42,924 bases of DNA from Oscillospiraceae bacterium (GCA_017397565.1 JAFQIL010000079.1:1-42924), one strand, 5' to 3'; counted from the first letter of the stretch, positions 15,539 through 23,423 are shown. The notes: a model not told the origin generated them from the sequence alone. Translations and numbers: made by a program.

Positions 15539-16819
15539 ATGACGATTACAGAAGCCGTTGAATATATCCATTCCTTCTTTTGGAAGGGCAGCATTCCCGG
15601 TTTGAGCAGAACCCAGGAATTGCTTCGCCGTATGGGAAATCCAGAAAAGAAGCTGAAGTTTGTCCACATTGCCGGTACTAACGGCAAGGGCAGCACCGCT
15701 GCCATGACCGCCTCCATTTTGCAGAAGGCCGGCTACCGGGCAGGTCTTTACACCTCCCCCTATATTTTCCGCTTCAACGAGCGTATGCAGATAAACGGTG
15801 AACAGATCGCTGACGAAGATGTTGCCGCCATCACCGAATATGTCCGGCAGTTTGCTGAAGCCATGGAAGAAAAGCCTACGGAGTTCGAGCTGGTGACTGC
15901 CATCGGCTTTGAATACTTTGCCCGGCAAAACTGCGACATCGTGGTGCTGGAGGTTGGCATGGGCGGCGCGCTGGATTCCACCAATGTCATCCCTGTTCCG
16001 GAAGTGGCAGTCATTACCAACATTGGTCTTGACCACACAGAGGTTTTGGGCGACACCGTAGAAAAGATTGCCGAGACCAAGGCCGGTATCTTCAAAGAAG
16101 GCGGTCATGCGGTAGTCTATCGCGGCACACCCTCTGTGGAAGCTGTTTTTGAGAGAATTTGTCAGGAGCGCAACGTTTCTCTGCGAAAGGCTGACTTTGC
16201 CTCTTTGAAGCTAAAAAGCCACGATCTTTTCGGTCAGGTCTTTGACTGCGGTGACCGCAAGGATCTGGCGCTGCCCCTGCTGGGCGACCATCAGCTGCAT
16301 AACGCCTCTGTGGTGCTTTCCATTATCGATACCCTGAAAGGCATCGGCTGGCAGATCTCCGAAGAAAACATCCGGGAAGGTCTTCGGGACGTTTCCTGGC
16401 CCGGTCGGTTCGATATCGTCAGTCGGGAGCCCCTGTTTATCATTGACGGCGGTCACAATCCTCAGTGTATTGAGGCTTTGGTGAAAAATATTGAAGATTA
16501 TCTGGCCGGCCGCAATGTCATCGCCCTGACCGGTGTGCTGGCAGATAAGGACTACGGCGATATGTACAAGCCTGTGATGCCCCTTGTCAGCCAGTTTGTC
16601 TGCATCACACCTCCCAACCCCCGGAAGCTGGAGGCGAAAGAGCTTGCTGAGCATCTGACCCGGGCAGGTGCCACCGCCACCGCTTGTGAAAGTGTGGAAG
16701 CCGGTGTCCGCAAAGCCCTGGAGCTGGCAGGAAAAGACGGCGTTGTCCTGTGCTTCGGTTCTCTGTACACCATCGGCGATATCCGCAATGCTCTGCTGGA
16801 TATTCTGTCCTCCAACTAA
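15539..16819 (+). CDS. folC: Folylpolyglutamate synthase / dihydrofolate synthase
   Basis: Adds glutamate to folates (and to dihydropteroate), retaining imported folate in the cell and making the polyglutamates preferred by one-carbon enzymes. 426 residues from ATG 15539; AAGAAAAGAG at 15520-15529 spaces better to this ATG than to an in-frame TTG six bases before. P-loop GTNGKGST at 46-53, then SPYIFRFNERMQING (the omega-loop/folate region), EVGMGGALDSTN (metal-binding glutamate) and, in the C-terminal domain, DGGHNPQ. Length is normal. The gap to folT is 17 bases, so the two form one riboswitch-controlled operon ended by a strong terminator. Confidence 0.95.
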   Translation: MTITEAVEYIHSFFWKGSIPGLSRTQELLRRMGNPEKKLKFVHIAGTNGKGSTAAMTASILQKAGYRAGLYTSPYIFRFNERMQINGEQIADEDVAAITEYVRQFAEAMEEKPTEFELVTAIGFEYFARQNCDIVVLEVGMGGALDSTNVIPVPEVAVITNIGLDHTEVLGDTVEKIAETKAGIFKEGGHAVVYRGTPSVEAVFERICQERNVSLRKADFASLKLKSHDLFGQVFDCGDRKDLALPLLGDHQLHNASVVLSIIDTLKGIGWQISEENIREGLRDVSWPGRFDIVSREPLFIIDGGHNPQCIEALVKNIEDYLAGRNVIALTGVLADKDYGDMYKPVMPLVSQFVCITPPNPRKLEAKELAEHLTRAGATATACESVEAGVRKALELAGKDGVVLCFGSLYTIGDIRNALLDILSSN

Positions 16820-16833
16820 CCCCACAGCCCCTC

Positions 16834-16869
16834 CCGCGAAGACGGCATCAACCGTCTTCGCGGTTTTTT
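16834..16869 (+). terminator. Terminator after folC
   Basis: 12-bp perfect stem CCGCGAAGACGG / CCGTCTTCGCGG, loop CATCAA, then six T. Confidence 0.95.
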
Positions 16870-16905
16870 CTCGTCACATTCACCAATTTGTACAGAAATT
16901 TTTGT

Positions 16906-16930
16906 AGAAATGAAAATATTTTTCATTTCT
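16906..16930. promoter_or_regulatory. 25-bp perfect palindrome upstream of the metal-protein promoter
   Basis: AGAAATGAAAA-TAT-TTTTCATTTCT, 11-bp arms and a 3-base centre, ending 14 bases before the -35 box. A second short dyad, TTGTC-CGTTT-GACAA, overlaps the -35. AT-rich palindromes like this are common metalloregulator sites; the protein that binds is unknown. Confidence 0.55.
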
Positions 16931-16944
16931 TGCCCATTGTCCGT

Positions 16945-16973
16945 TTGACAAGCGGATGATTTTTAGTTATAAT
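16945..16973 (+). promoter_or_regulatory. Consensus sigma-A promoter for the His-rich gene and cooT
   Basis: TTGACA (16945-16950), 17-bp spacer, TATAAT (16968-16973): a full match to consensus in both boxes, the strongest promoter by sequence in the window. Confidence 0.9.
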
Positions 16974-17010
16974 ATTGATAAAATGCGTTAGAATGCAAAG
17001 GAGTAGCTTT

Positions 17011-17445
17011 ATGCATCTGCACCACGATCATATCGGCGGTCACAGCCACGACCACGAGCATACACACACCCATGAGCATACCCATGACGGTGTCACTCAC
17101 ACCCATGCGCATACCCACGAACACAGTCATGATCACGCCCATCCCCACGACCACGATCACCTCCACACAGAGGGTGCTGCCCACAACCATTCCCATGATT
17201 GCAGCGGTCAGTGTCAGGGCTGCCAAAGTGCTTGCCAGCACACCCCCATGGAAGAGCTGGTGGCTTTGATGAAATACATGGTCGGTCACAACGCTGCCCA
17301 CGCCAAGGAGCTGGCCGATCTTGCCAATGAGCTGGAAAAAGCCGGCAGCCACAGTGCCTACGAGCAGGTGATGGCCGCGGTTTCTGATTTTGAAAAGGGC
17401 AATATGCGCCTGAGCGTTGTGCTGGCCAGCCTGGACGCAAAGTGA
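17011..17445 (+). CDS. His/Cys-rich metal-binding protein, putative nickel chaperone for CO dehydrogenase
   Basis: 144 residues from ATG 17011; AAAGGAG at 16996-17002 is well spaced. The first about 65 residues hold some 27 histidines, mostly in alternating H-x-H-x order, followed by a cysteine cluster C-x3-C-x2-C-x3-C (DCSGQCQGCQSACQ). The C-terminal about 65 residues (from HTPMEELVALMKYM) are a histidine-poor helical domain. The next gene, 9 bases on, is CooT. In Rhodospirillum rubrum CooJ is a His-rich nickel protein encoded with CooT and CooC. This protein is not a recognisable CooJ homologue (its His tract is N-terminal), but the design and neighbour suggest an analogous role in storing or delivering Ni. 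Zinc or cobalt handling is an alternative. Confidence 0.72.
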   Translation: MHLHHDHIGGHSHDHEHTHTHEHTHDGVTHTHAHTHEHSHDHAHPHDHDHLHTEGAAHNHSHDCSGQCQGCQSACQHTPMEELVALMKYMVGHNAAHAKELADLANELEKAGSHSAYEQVMAAVSDFEKGNMRLSVVLASLDAK

Positions 17446-17454
17446 GGCTAAAAT

Positions 17455-17646
17455 ATGTGTCTTTCTACTGTTTATAAAAACACCATGGCCCCCGAAACGG
17501 TGGTTATGAAAAATGTAATGAAAATCGAATGCAAGGACGGTCTCGTCCTGCTCACAGACTTGATGGAACGCACTGTCGCCATTGAAGGTGCGCTGGAAAG
17601 TGCCAATTTGGTGGACGGCTTTGTTATTGTCAGGGAAGCCCAATAA
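17455..17646 (+). CDS. cooT: CooT-family nickel-binding CO dehydrogenase maturation protein
   Basis: 63 residues with the CooT pattern: N-terminal MCLSTVY with the conserved Cys2 (nickel ligand in R. rubrum CooT), then alternating beta strands (TVVMKNVMKIECKDGLVLLT, then LMERTVAIEGALESANLVDG) of a small SH3-like barrel. It is thought to help nickel insertion into the C-cluster of CO dehydrogenase as a small cytoplasmic dimer. Its start lies 9 bases after the His-rich gene stop, with GTGAGG overlapping that stop, so the two are co-expressed and probably coupled. The target CODH gene cooS is 20 kb downstream in this window, with cooC, so the maturation genes are split between two loci. Confidence 0.88.
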   Translation: MCLSTVYKNTMAPETVVMKNVMKIECKDGLVLLTDLMERTVAIEGALESANLVDGFVIVREAQ

Positions 17647-17716
17647 TCTATTTCGTTGATAAACCCGGAAAAACCGGAAGATCATAAAACACATAACACG
17701 CTAGGAGGAAAATGAA

Positions 17717-19564
17717 ATGAGCAAGATCACCAAACTGCTGGCTATGCTGCTGGCTTTGGTTATGGTAGTTTCTTTATTTGCCGGTTGTACTCCCACCGAC
17801 ACTCCCGCCGGAACTACTGCCCCCACCCAAGGAACGGAAAATGCCACAACACCCGGCAACACCGAAAACGATGACCAGCTTTCTGCCGATGTTCCTGTGG
17901 AGAATGATTTGTTCCCGCTGGCAAAGCCTGTTACTTTCCGTATCGGTGTCCGCGGCCAAAAGGAATATCAGTCTCTGATCGAGCGTTGCGAGTGGTATAA
18001 GTATCTGTGCGAGAAGACCAACGTCCGCCTGCAGTGCATTGCTCTGGGCGACGATTACATGGACAATCTGAACGCCCTGATCTCTGCCAACGCCACCCCC
18101 GATGCACTTCTCGGACCCGACTCCTTGTCCTCTGCTCAGATCCTTGATCTGGCTAATCAGGGCAAGCTGCAGTCTTTGGAGCAGTGGATCACCGATCCCA
18201 AGGTCATGCCTAACTATCATAAGGCATTGCAGGCCGTTCCCGGCGCCCTGAGCAAGATGACCGCTGCTGACGGCCACATTTGGGCCCTGTCCAGCCTGAC
18301 TGAGTCTGAAGGCGCTGCCTGGGATTCCCCTCTGACAGTCAACATTGAGTGGCTGAAGCAGGTTCCCGGTTATGAAGACGGCAAGACCTTCCCCAAGACT
18401 GTGGAAGAATTTACTGCCGTACTTCGTTATTTCAAGTCTCATGATATGAACGGCAACGGTGATGCTACCGACGAAATTCCCCTTCTGATGGTTTCCTCCA
18501 GCGATGCAGGCGATGCCCAGGCTACTTTGCAGGGTCTGATGAACCTGTGGGGTCTGAGCACCACCGATACTTCCGAAGAATACTACGTCCACGTTGACGA
18601 CAACGGCGTTTGCGCTCTGGCTCCTCAGACAAAGAATTACCGTGACTGCCTGACCTGGATCAACACCTGGTGGCAGGAAGGCCTGATCTGGGATAAATTC
18701 TTCGACAATGTTTCCGCGGACGAGCTGGCCGAAGTAGCCGGTGCCGAGACCGCTTCCTGGGGCTTCTTCAACGGTGAAGCCTGGTTCAATAACGGCTCTG
18801 AAGATAATGGCAAGCTGGCATGGCGGGATGCCCAGACTTTGGTGGTTCCCTTCAATACCGGTTATGAGACCCGTTATTTCCTGAACCCCGCTCTGCAGGG
18901 CAACCTGAACGCCTTCACTGTCTTTAACAACTGCAAGAATACAAACATCCTGATGGCTTGGCTGGATCAGTTCTACTCTCTGACCGGTACCCGTTGTGCT
19001 GAGTCCGGTATGCCCAACGAATGGATCCTTTGGAACGATACCGACGATTACAAGGCTTACTACACCAAGAACCCCACCTGGAGCCTCAATGCCGACGGTT
19101 CTTTGAAGTATCCCGCTGCTGAGAATTCTGCCTGGGTGGATCTGAATACCTATGACGCAACCCTGGCTACCAAGCAGTCTGTTAACCATCCCATTTGGAA
19201 CGAGATCTTCAACCAGAATAATATCTTTTCCTGCATTACTCCCGATGCCTACCTGAACGGTCAGTGGGAGATCGACCAGAATTCCGAGGCTTATGTTCTG
19301 GGTAAGTTCATGGAAGAGAATGCCGCCCTGTTTGACCACAATTCCTGGGCCCGTCCCTATCTCTCCGAAGCAGAAAAGGGTGAGCTGGACTTCCTGTGGG
19401 CAGATATTAAGCTCATCTGCGCCCGGTATGAGAAGGCCTTTATCACCGGTGAGCTTCGCCTGAACGACAACAACTGGAACGCCTTCCAGAAGGAGCTGGA
19501 ATATGCCGGTATCCAGGATCTGGTTGCTCAGCTGCAGTCTATTTGGAACCGTTATTCTGCTTAA
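17717..19564 (+). CDS. Extracellular solute-binding lipoprotein (carbohydrate ABC transporter type)
   Basis: 615 residues; AGGAGG at 17703-17708. Lipoprotein signal with lipobox LFAGC, lipidated Cys24, followed by a Thr/Asn-rich linker to about residue 55 and then a periplasmic-binding-protein-like fold. The pattern is that of the large LplA/LipO-type binding proteins of clostridial CUT1 sugar transporters, including the calcium-loop-like DMNGNGDATDEIP (about 244-256). It would sit on the outer membrane face and bind an oligosaccharide. No permease or ATPase gene adjoins: upstream is cooT, downstream a terminator. It is therefore an orphan binding protein that must use permeases encoded elsewhere. 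Substrate unknown. Confidence 0.9.
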   Translation: MSKITKLLAMLLALVMVVSLFAGCTPTDTPAGTTAPTQGTENATTPGNTENDDQLSADVPVENDLFPLAKPVTFRIGVRGQKEYQSLIERCEWYKYLCEKTNVRLQCIALGDDYMDNLNALISANATPDALLGPDSLSSAQILDLANQGKLQSLEQWITDPKVMPNYHKALQAVPGALSKMTAADGHIWALSSLTESEGAAWDSPLTVNIEWLKQVPGYEDGKTFPKTVEEFTAVLRYFKSHDMNGNGDATDEIPLLMVSSSDAGDAQATLQGLMNLWGLSTTDTSEEYYVHVDDNGVCALAPQTKNYRDCLTWINTWWQEGLIWDKFFDNVSADELAEVAGAETASWGFFNGEAWFNNGSEDNGKLAWRDAQTLVVPFNTGYETRYFLNPALQGNLNAFTVFNNCKNTNILMAWLDQFYSLTGTRCAESGMPNEWILWNDTDDYKAYYTKNPTWSLNADGSLKYPAAENSAWVDLNTYDATLATKQSVNHPIWNEIFNQNNIFSCITPDAYLNGQWEIDQNSEAYVLGKFMEENAALFDHNSWARPYLSEAEKGELDFLWADIKLICARYEKAFITGELRLNDNNWNAFQKELEYAGIQDLVAQLQSIWNRYSA

Positions 19565-19594
19565 TTTTCTATTGCTCATAAACCTTCCCCCCCC

Positions 19595-19632
19595 AAAAAC
19601 AGAAGGGGCCGCTCGGCCCCTTCTGTTTTTTT
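19595..19632 (+). terminator. Terminator after the binding-protein gene
   Basis: Stem AAAAACAGAAGGGGCC / GGCCCCTTCTGTTTTT around loop GCTC, with extra T residues after it. Confidence 0.95.
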
Positions 19633-19664
19633 GTTGTATAAGAAGTAGTTATGGTTCATGCTGA

Positions 19665-19834
19665 CAAATTGCCATTTCTCGTGCTGACGCACGAATTGAT
19701 AATGGATAATTGACAATTGTGGTATTTCCTTCGGAAATGATTTAAAAATGTCGCCTTTGGCGACTCCTTAATTGTCCATTGTCAATTTTCAATTGTCAAT
19801 TGGCAGCCATCGGCTGCCCGATAAATGGAAATTG
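19665..19834. repeat. TIR-bounded intergenic element (copy C)
   Basis: Left arm CAAATTGCCATTTCTCG followed by GCTGACGC; right arm CGATAAATGGAAATTG. The core is a large dyad made of AATTGACAATTG-type words, with TTCC/GGAA and GTCGCC/GGCGAC mini-hairpins in the middle. Same outer arms as copies at 14433, 23198 and 36132 but a different core. Confidence 0.75.
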
Positions 19835-19839
19835 GCTGC

Positions 19840-21042
19840 TTACCGGTACATCTTCAGTCCGGGAGCTTCCTCCGCCAACAGGCTGACCTGATACAGCAGC
19901 TTTGCCGCTTCGCCGCGGGTCAGTGTTTCCATGGCCTGCACGGTAACGCCACTATCCTGCAAAGCTGTCACTGCCACTGCTGCCCAGCGAGGCACATCCT
20001 CACGGCCTTCGTCCACCACTGTCATTACCGCCAAATCCAGGGCATTTTGCAGCATCACCGCAGCTGCCCCGCCGGTGATTGGGCCGCCAAAGGTTTCTGC
20101 TTGCTCTGCAGGCAGACCTGCTGTCAAACCGGAACGCAAAGCCGCGGCAACATAAGGCCGGAGCCACTGAGGAACATTCTGGATATATCCGGTATAGTCC
20201 GTTTTTTCATCCAAAGGGATCCCTAAGGCCTTGACCATCATCACCAAAAATTCTTCCTGGCTGACGGGCTTTTCCTTTTGGAAACAAAGCTGACCGCCCA
20301 GAGTCTCACCTACAAAAAGGCCGTTGTTTTTCAGCCATTCCGCTTCAAACCGGCAATCAGAACCAACGGTGTCAGTATACTGGGCAGAATCTCCGGGCTT
20401 GAGCACCGTTACGGTAACGGTAGCCTCCCGGGACACATTACCTGCCGGGTCTGTTGCGGTATAGGTGAAGGAGTCCACCCCAACCTTATTCTTTTTTGGC
20501 GTGTATACAAAAGAGCCGTCCTCCGCCACTGTCAGGGTACCCCGCTTCGGCTGCCGGGTAACGGTATAGGTCAGTTGCTTTTCTTCCGGATCGGTCACCT
20601 TCAGTTTGCCGGTGTTGGGAAGATTCTTATAGGTTTCCATAGTGGAGTCCACTGCTACCGGGGCCTTGTCCTCTTTACCCCGGATGGAAACAGTGACGGT
20701 CTGTGCCTTCTCTACCCGGTCTTCATAGATGGGCAGATATGACATTACTGCCTGGGCATCCTGCCGGGTGTCCAAAGGCGAAAACGTCATCTTTTCCAGT
20801 TGATCTGCTGTCAGAATGTCTCCCGGGCGCAGAACTCTGCCGCCCAGCATCACCGTTCCTGTGTCAGCATCCGGCAGATCTGTAATACAAATACCTACCA
20901 AATCCTCGCTTTGGAAAAAATCTTCCGTCTGAAAGCAATAAACCGCGCCGCTTTCCACCTCTGCCGCAGAAGCCACACCGCACAACAGGCTCAAGCCAAC
21001 AGCTGCAGCCGTCAGCAGCCAGACGATTCGTTTATGAAACAT
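19840..21042 (-). CDS. Secreted protein with Ig-like domain and SLH-like C-terminal region
   Basis: 400 residues; GGAGG lies upstream of ATG 21042 on the minus strand. A signal peptide covers about 1-27 (cleavage likely after VASA). A first region (about 30-125) contains LRPGDILTADQLEKMTFSPL, a cadherin-like Ig lead-in known from bacterial surface proteins. The central part (about 126-215) is a bacterial cadherin/VCBS-like Ig domain with TGKLKVTDPEEKQLTYTV and GSFVYTPKKNKVGVDSFTYT. The C-terminal part (about 235-400) shows degenerate S-layer-homology-like repeats, with PQWLRPYVAAALRSGLTAG and ETLTRGEAAKLLYQV. It is probably attached to cell wall polymer. Monocistronic, function unknown. Confidence 0.8.
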   Translation of the reverse strand: MFHKRIVWLLTAAAVGLSLLCGVASAAEVESGAVYCFQTEDFFQSEDLVGICITDLPDADTGTVMLGGRVLRPGDILTADQLEKMTFSPLDTRQDAQAVMSYLPIYEDRVEKAQTVTVSIRGKEDKAPVAVDSTMETYKNLPNTGKLKVTDPEEKQLTYTVTRQPKRGTLTVAEDGSFVYTPKKNKVGVDSFTYTATDPAGNVSREATVTVTVLKPGDSAQYTDTVGSDCRFEAEWLKNNGLFVGETLGGQLCFQKEKPVSQEEFLVMMVKALGIPLDEKTDYTGYIQNVPQWLRPYVAAALRSGLTAGLPAEQAETFGGPITGGAAAVMLQNALDLAVMTVVDEGREDVPRWAAVAVTALQDSGVTVQAMETLTRGEAAKLLYQVSLLAEEAPGLKMYR

Positions 21043-21207
21043 GCTATTACCTCCTTAAAATGAGCTGTACAGGTATTGTTTGCCATGGTTTCCAAAAATA
21101 TTCTGCTTTAATTGGGAATATTTTTATTTTCTCTCATCAGCCCCTTGCTTTTTGAGACAATTTCCGTCATAATGAAAGCAAATGAAGCAACTTTTGGAGG
21201 GATAGCA

Positions 21208-21783
21208 ATGGAAGCTTTGTATCAGCGCATTCGTCAGGAGGGCAAGATCCTCCCCGGCAGCATCGTCAAGGTTGACGGTTTTCTCAACCACCGGATCGAT
21301 GCCCGTTTTTTAGGTGAGCTTGCGCAGGAGTTTGCCCGTCGGTTCGATATTGCCAAGGTCACCAAGATTCTCACTGCGGAAGCCAGCGGTATTCCCCTGG
21401 CCTCGGTTTGTTCTTATTGTTACGGCATTCCCATGGTGTTTGCCAAAAAGGCAAAGAGTGACAACATTGAAGGCGGTTTGTACCGCAGTGACATTTTTTC
21501 CTATACTTACAAAAAGAAAGTCACCCTGATCTGCTCCCAAAACTGGATCACCGCCGAAGACAAGGTGCTGATCATCGATGATTTTATGGCCAATGGTGAA
21601 GCCATGCGCGGCCTGCTGAACATCGTAAAGCAAGCCGGCGCGGAGCTGGTGGGTATCGGTGTAGCCATCGAAAAAGGCTTCCAGCAGGGCGGCGACAAGC
21701 TGCGGGCCGAGGGCTATCCTTTGCAGTCTTTGGCTATCATTGACCGGGCAGACGAAAACGGCTTCGTCTTCCGGGGTGAGTAA
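21208..21783 (+). CDS. xpt: Xanthine phosphoribosyltransferase
   Basis: Purine salvage: xanthine plus PRPP gives XMP. 191 residues, the usual length. ATG 21208 (MEALYQRIRQEG) is chosen because TTTGGAGGG lies just upstream. The PRPP-binding motif VLIIDDFMANGEAM is at about 120-133. Other family blocks are FLNHRIDARFLGELAQEF and ILTAEASGIPLASV, as in Xpt and its PurR-related homologues. A weak promoter TTGCTT-17-CATAAT is at 21145-21173. No guanine riboswitch was recognised in the leader, although xpt often has one. It fits with the purine operon 2.4 kb downstream. Confidence 0.93.
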   Translation: MEALYQRIRQEGKILPGSIVKVDGFLNHRIDARFLGELAQEFARRFDIAKVTKILTAEASGIPLASVCSYCYGIPMVFAKKAKSDNIEGGLYRSDIFSYTYKKKVTLICSQNWITAEDKVLIIDDFMANGEAMRGLLNIVKQAGAELVGIGVAIEKGFQQGGDKLRAEGYPLQSLAIIDRADENGFVFRGE

Positions 21784-21792
21784 ATTAACCCG

Positions 21793-21859
21793 CCGGGTCC
21801 CTTATTGGGCAATGTCATTAATTTCTTATCTTAATGACATTGCCTTATCCGGGACTCGG
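21793..21859. repeat. Long imperfect hairpin between xpt and the G1P dehydrogenase gene
   Basis: Perfect 13-bp core GGCAATGTCATTA / TAATGACATTGCC (21808-21820 with 21832-21844). The outer parts CCGGGTCCC and GGGACTCGG extend it to about 28 bp with mismatches. No T-run follows. It ends 9 bases before the ribosome site of the next gene. Confidence 0.7.
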
Positions 21860-21879
21860 CTGTGCATTTTGGAGAAATT

Positions 21880-23190
21880 ATGGATCATTATCTGAAAACG
21901 CTGCCCTGTCCCTGCGGCAGGATCCACTGTGTCGGAGTGAAAGATCTGTTTGTCGGCAAGGGCGTCATTGCCGAACTGCCCGGTCTCATCCGGAAATACG
22001 GTGCAAGCCGCCCCTTCCTGCTGGCAGACAGCAACACCTCCACCGCCGGCTTGGCAGTCTGCGCCCTTTTGGAGGAGGCCGAGATTCCCTGGTCTTCTTA
22101 CATTTTCCCCCAAAGCACTGTAGAACCCGACGAAAGATCCGTAGGTGCGGCGGTAATGCATTTTGATCCCAAATGCGATTTGGTCATCGGTATCGGCTCC
22201 GGTGTGGTTAACGACATCGGCAAGATCCTGTCAAATCTTCGGGGCTGCCCCTATATCATTGTAGCCACTGCCCCCTCTATGGACGGCTACGCCTCCGCCA
22301 CCTCCTCCATGTCCATGGACGGTCTGAAGGTATCTCTTAACAGCCGCTGTGCCGACGGGATCATCGGCGACACAGACATTCTGAAAACCGCCCCGGATCA
22401 TATGCTCCAAAGCGGTTTGGGGGATATGCTGGCAAAATTCGTCAGCATTGCGGAGTGGCGCATCGCCCACATCGTCACCGGCGAATACTACTGCGAGCAG
22501 GTGGCCGCGCTGATCCGGTCTGCCGTAAAAAAATGCGTGGATAACGCCGCCGGACTTATGCGCCGGGAAGAGGATGCCCTCAGCGCAGTTTTTGAAGGCC
22601 TTGTTATCGGCGGCATCGCCATGGCCTATGCCGGGGTCTCCCGCCCCGCCTCCGGTGTAGAGCATTATTTTTCCCATGTTTGGGATATGCGGGGACTGGA
22701 ATTCGGCACACCGGTGGATCTGCACGGCATTCAGTGTGCCATCGGCACCCGTTTGGCGATCAGGCTGTATGAAGCCATAAAGAATCTGACCCCCGACCCG
22801 GAGGCCGCTGCCACCGCAGTCAAGGCCTTTGACTTGCCCGGCTGGAACGACCAGCTTCGCGCCTTTTTGGGCAAGGGCGCTCATACCATGATCGCCCAGG
22901 AGGAAAAAGACGGCAAGTATGACCCAGAAAAGCATCCTGCCCGCTTGACCCGGATTCTGGAAAACTGGCCGCAGATCCTCAAGATTTTAGAAGAAGAGCT
23001 GCCTTCTTCGGAAGCTTTTGACCGCTTACTGGAAAGCGTCGGTCTTCCCAAAGACCCCGGGTATCTCGGCATCGATAAGGAAACGCTCTGCCTGACCTTC
23101 CGGGCCACCCGGGATATTCGGGATAAATATGTCCTTTCCCGCCTTGCCTGGGATCTGGGCATCACCGACTCTCTCTGCCAGCTCCTGTAA
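21880..23190 (+). CDS. sn-Glycerol-1-phosphate dehydrogenase (AraM/EgsA family)
   Basis: Metal-dependent reductase that makes sn-glycerol-1-phosphate from dihydroxyacetone phosphate, best known from archaeal lipids and from Bacillus AraM. 436 residues from ATG 21880, with TTTGGAGA correctly spaced; an in-frame ATG at 21862 has no ribosome site. Motifs: cofactor loop GSGVVNDIGK (106-115), APSMDGYAS (about 131-139), metal ligands in GVEHYFSH (His262/His266) and DLHGIQ (His282). The N-terminal CPCGRIH is usual in this clostridial branch. Length is slightly above Bacillus AraM. What the G1P is used for is unclear, as no PcrB-like synthase is nearby. Confidence 0.88.
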   Translation: MDHYLKTLPCPCGRIHCVGVKDLFVGKGVIAELPGLIRKYGASRPFLLADSNTSTAGLAVCALLEEAEIPWSSYIFPQSTVEPDERSVGAAVMHFDPKCDLVIGIGSGVVNDIGKILSNLRGCPYIIVATAPSMDGYASATSSMSMDGLKVSLNSRCADGIIGDTDILKTAPDHMLQSGLGDMLAKFVSIAEWRIAHIVTGEYYCEQVAALIRSAVKKCVDNAAGLMRREEDALSAVFEGLVIGGIAMAYAGVSRPASGVEHYFSHVWDMRGLEFGTPVDLHGIQCAIGTRLAIRLYEAIKNLTPDPEAAATAVKAFDLPGWNDQLRAFLGKGAHTMIAQEEKDGKYDPEKHPARLTRILENWPQILKILEEELPSSEAFDRLLESVGLPKDPGYLGIDKETLCLTFRATRDIRDKYVLSRLAWDLGITDSLCQLL

Positions 23191-23197
23191 TCATCGC

Positions 23198-23353
23198 CAA
23201 ATTGCCATTTTCCGCGCTGACGCGCAATTAGGAATGAGGAATGTGGAATTAGGAATTTTGGAATCAATCGATGCAAAGCCTTCTGTTTTCAGCCATTTCA
23301 TTCCTAATTCCTAATTTCTAATTCCTAATTCACAGAACGATAAACGGAAATTG
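23198..23353. repeat. TIR-bounded intergenic element (copy D)
   Basis: Runs from CAAATTGCCATTTTCCGC to AACGATAAACGGAAATTG. The core consists of ATTAGGAATGAGGAAT-type words on the left and their complements on the right, forming a hairpin around AATCGATGCAAAGCCTTCTG. The reverse complement of the element at 36132-36265 matches it nearly throughout, including GCGCTGACGCGCAATTAGG. Confidence 0.85.
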
Positions 23354-23423
23354 TCACAGCCATTTTTGGCAAGTTTCACAGGGAATGCGACTATATTTTT
23401 TTATAAATTGTCTTTTCGCCAAG

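Noticed and set aside
17072..17269. Alternative frames through the His-repeat region
   Set aside because: CAC/CAT-rich DNA opens other frames (Thr/Pro/Ile-rich), but only the His-rich frame has a ribosome site, correct codon use and a folded C-terminal domain.
19665..19834. Possible CRISPR or direct-repeat array in the AATTGACAATTG region
   Set aside because: Words are variable and arranged as one large dyad with TIR arms; there is no constant repeat length and no unique spacers.
21061..21207. Guanine/xanthine riboswitch before xpt
   Set aside because: I looked for the conserved purine-aptamer blocks (paired hairpins with the TATA...CTAC core) and did not find them.
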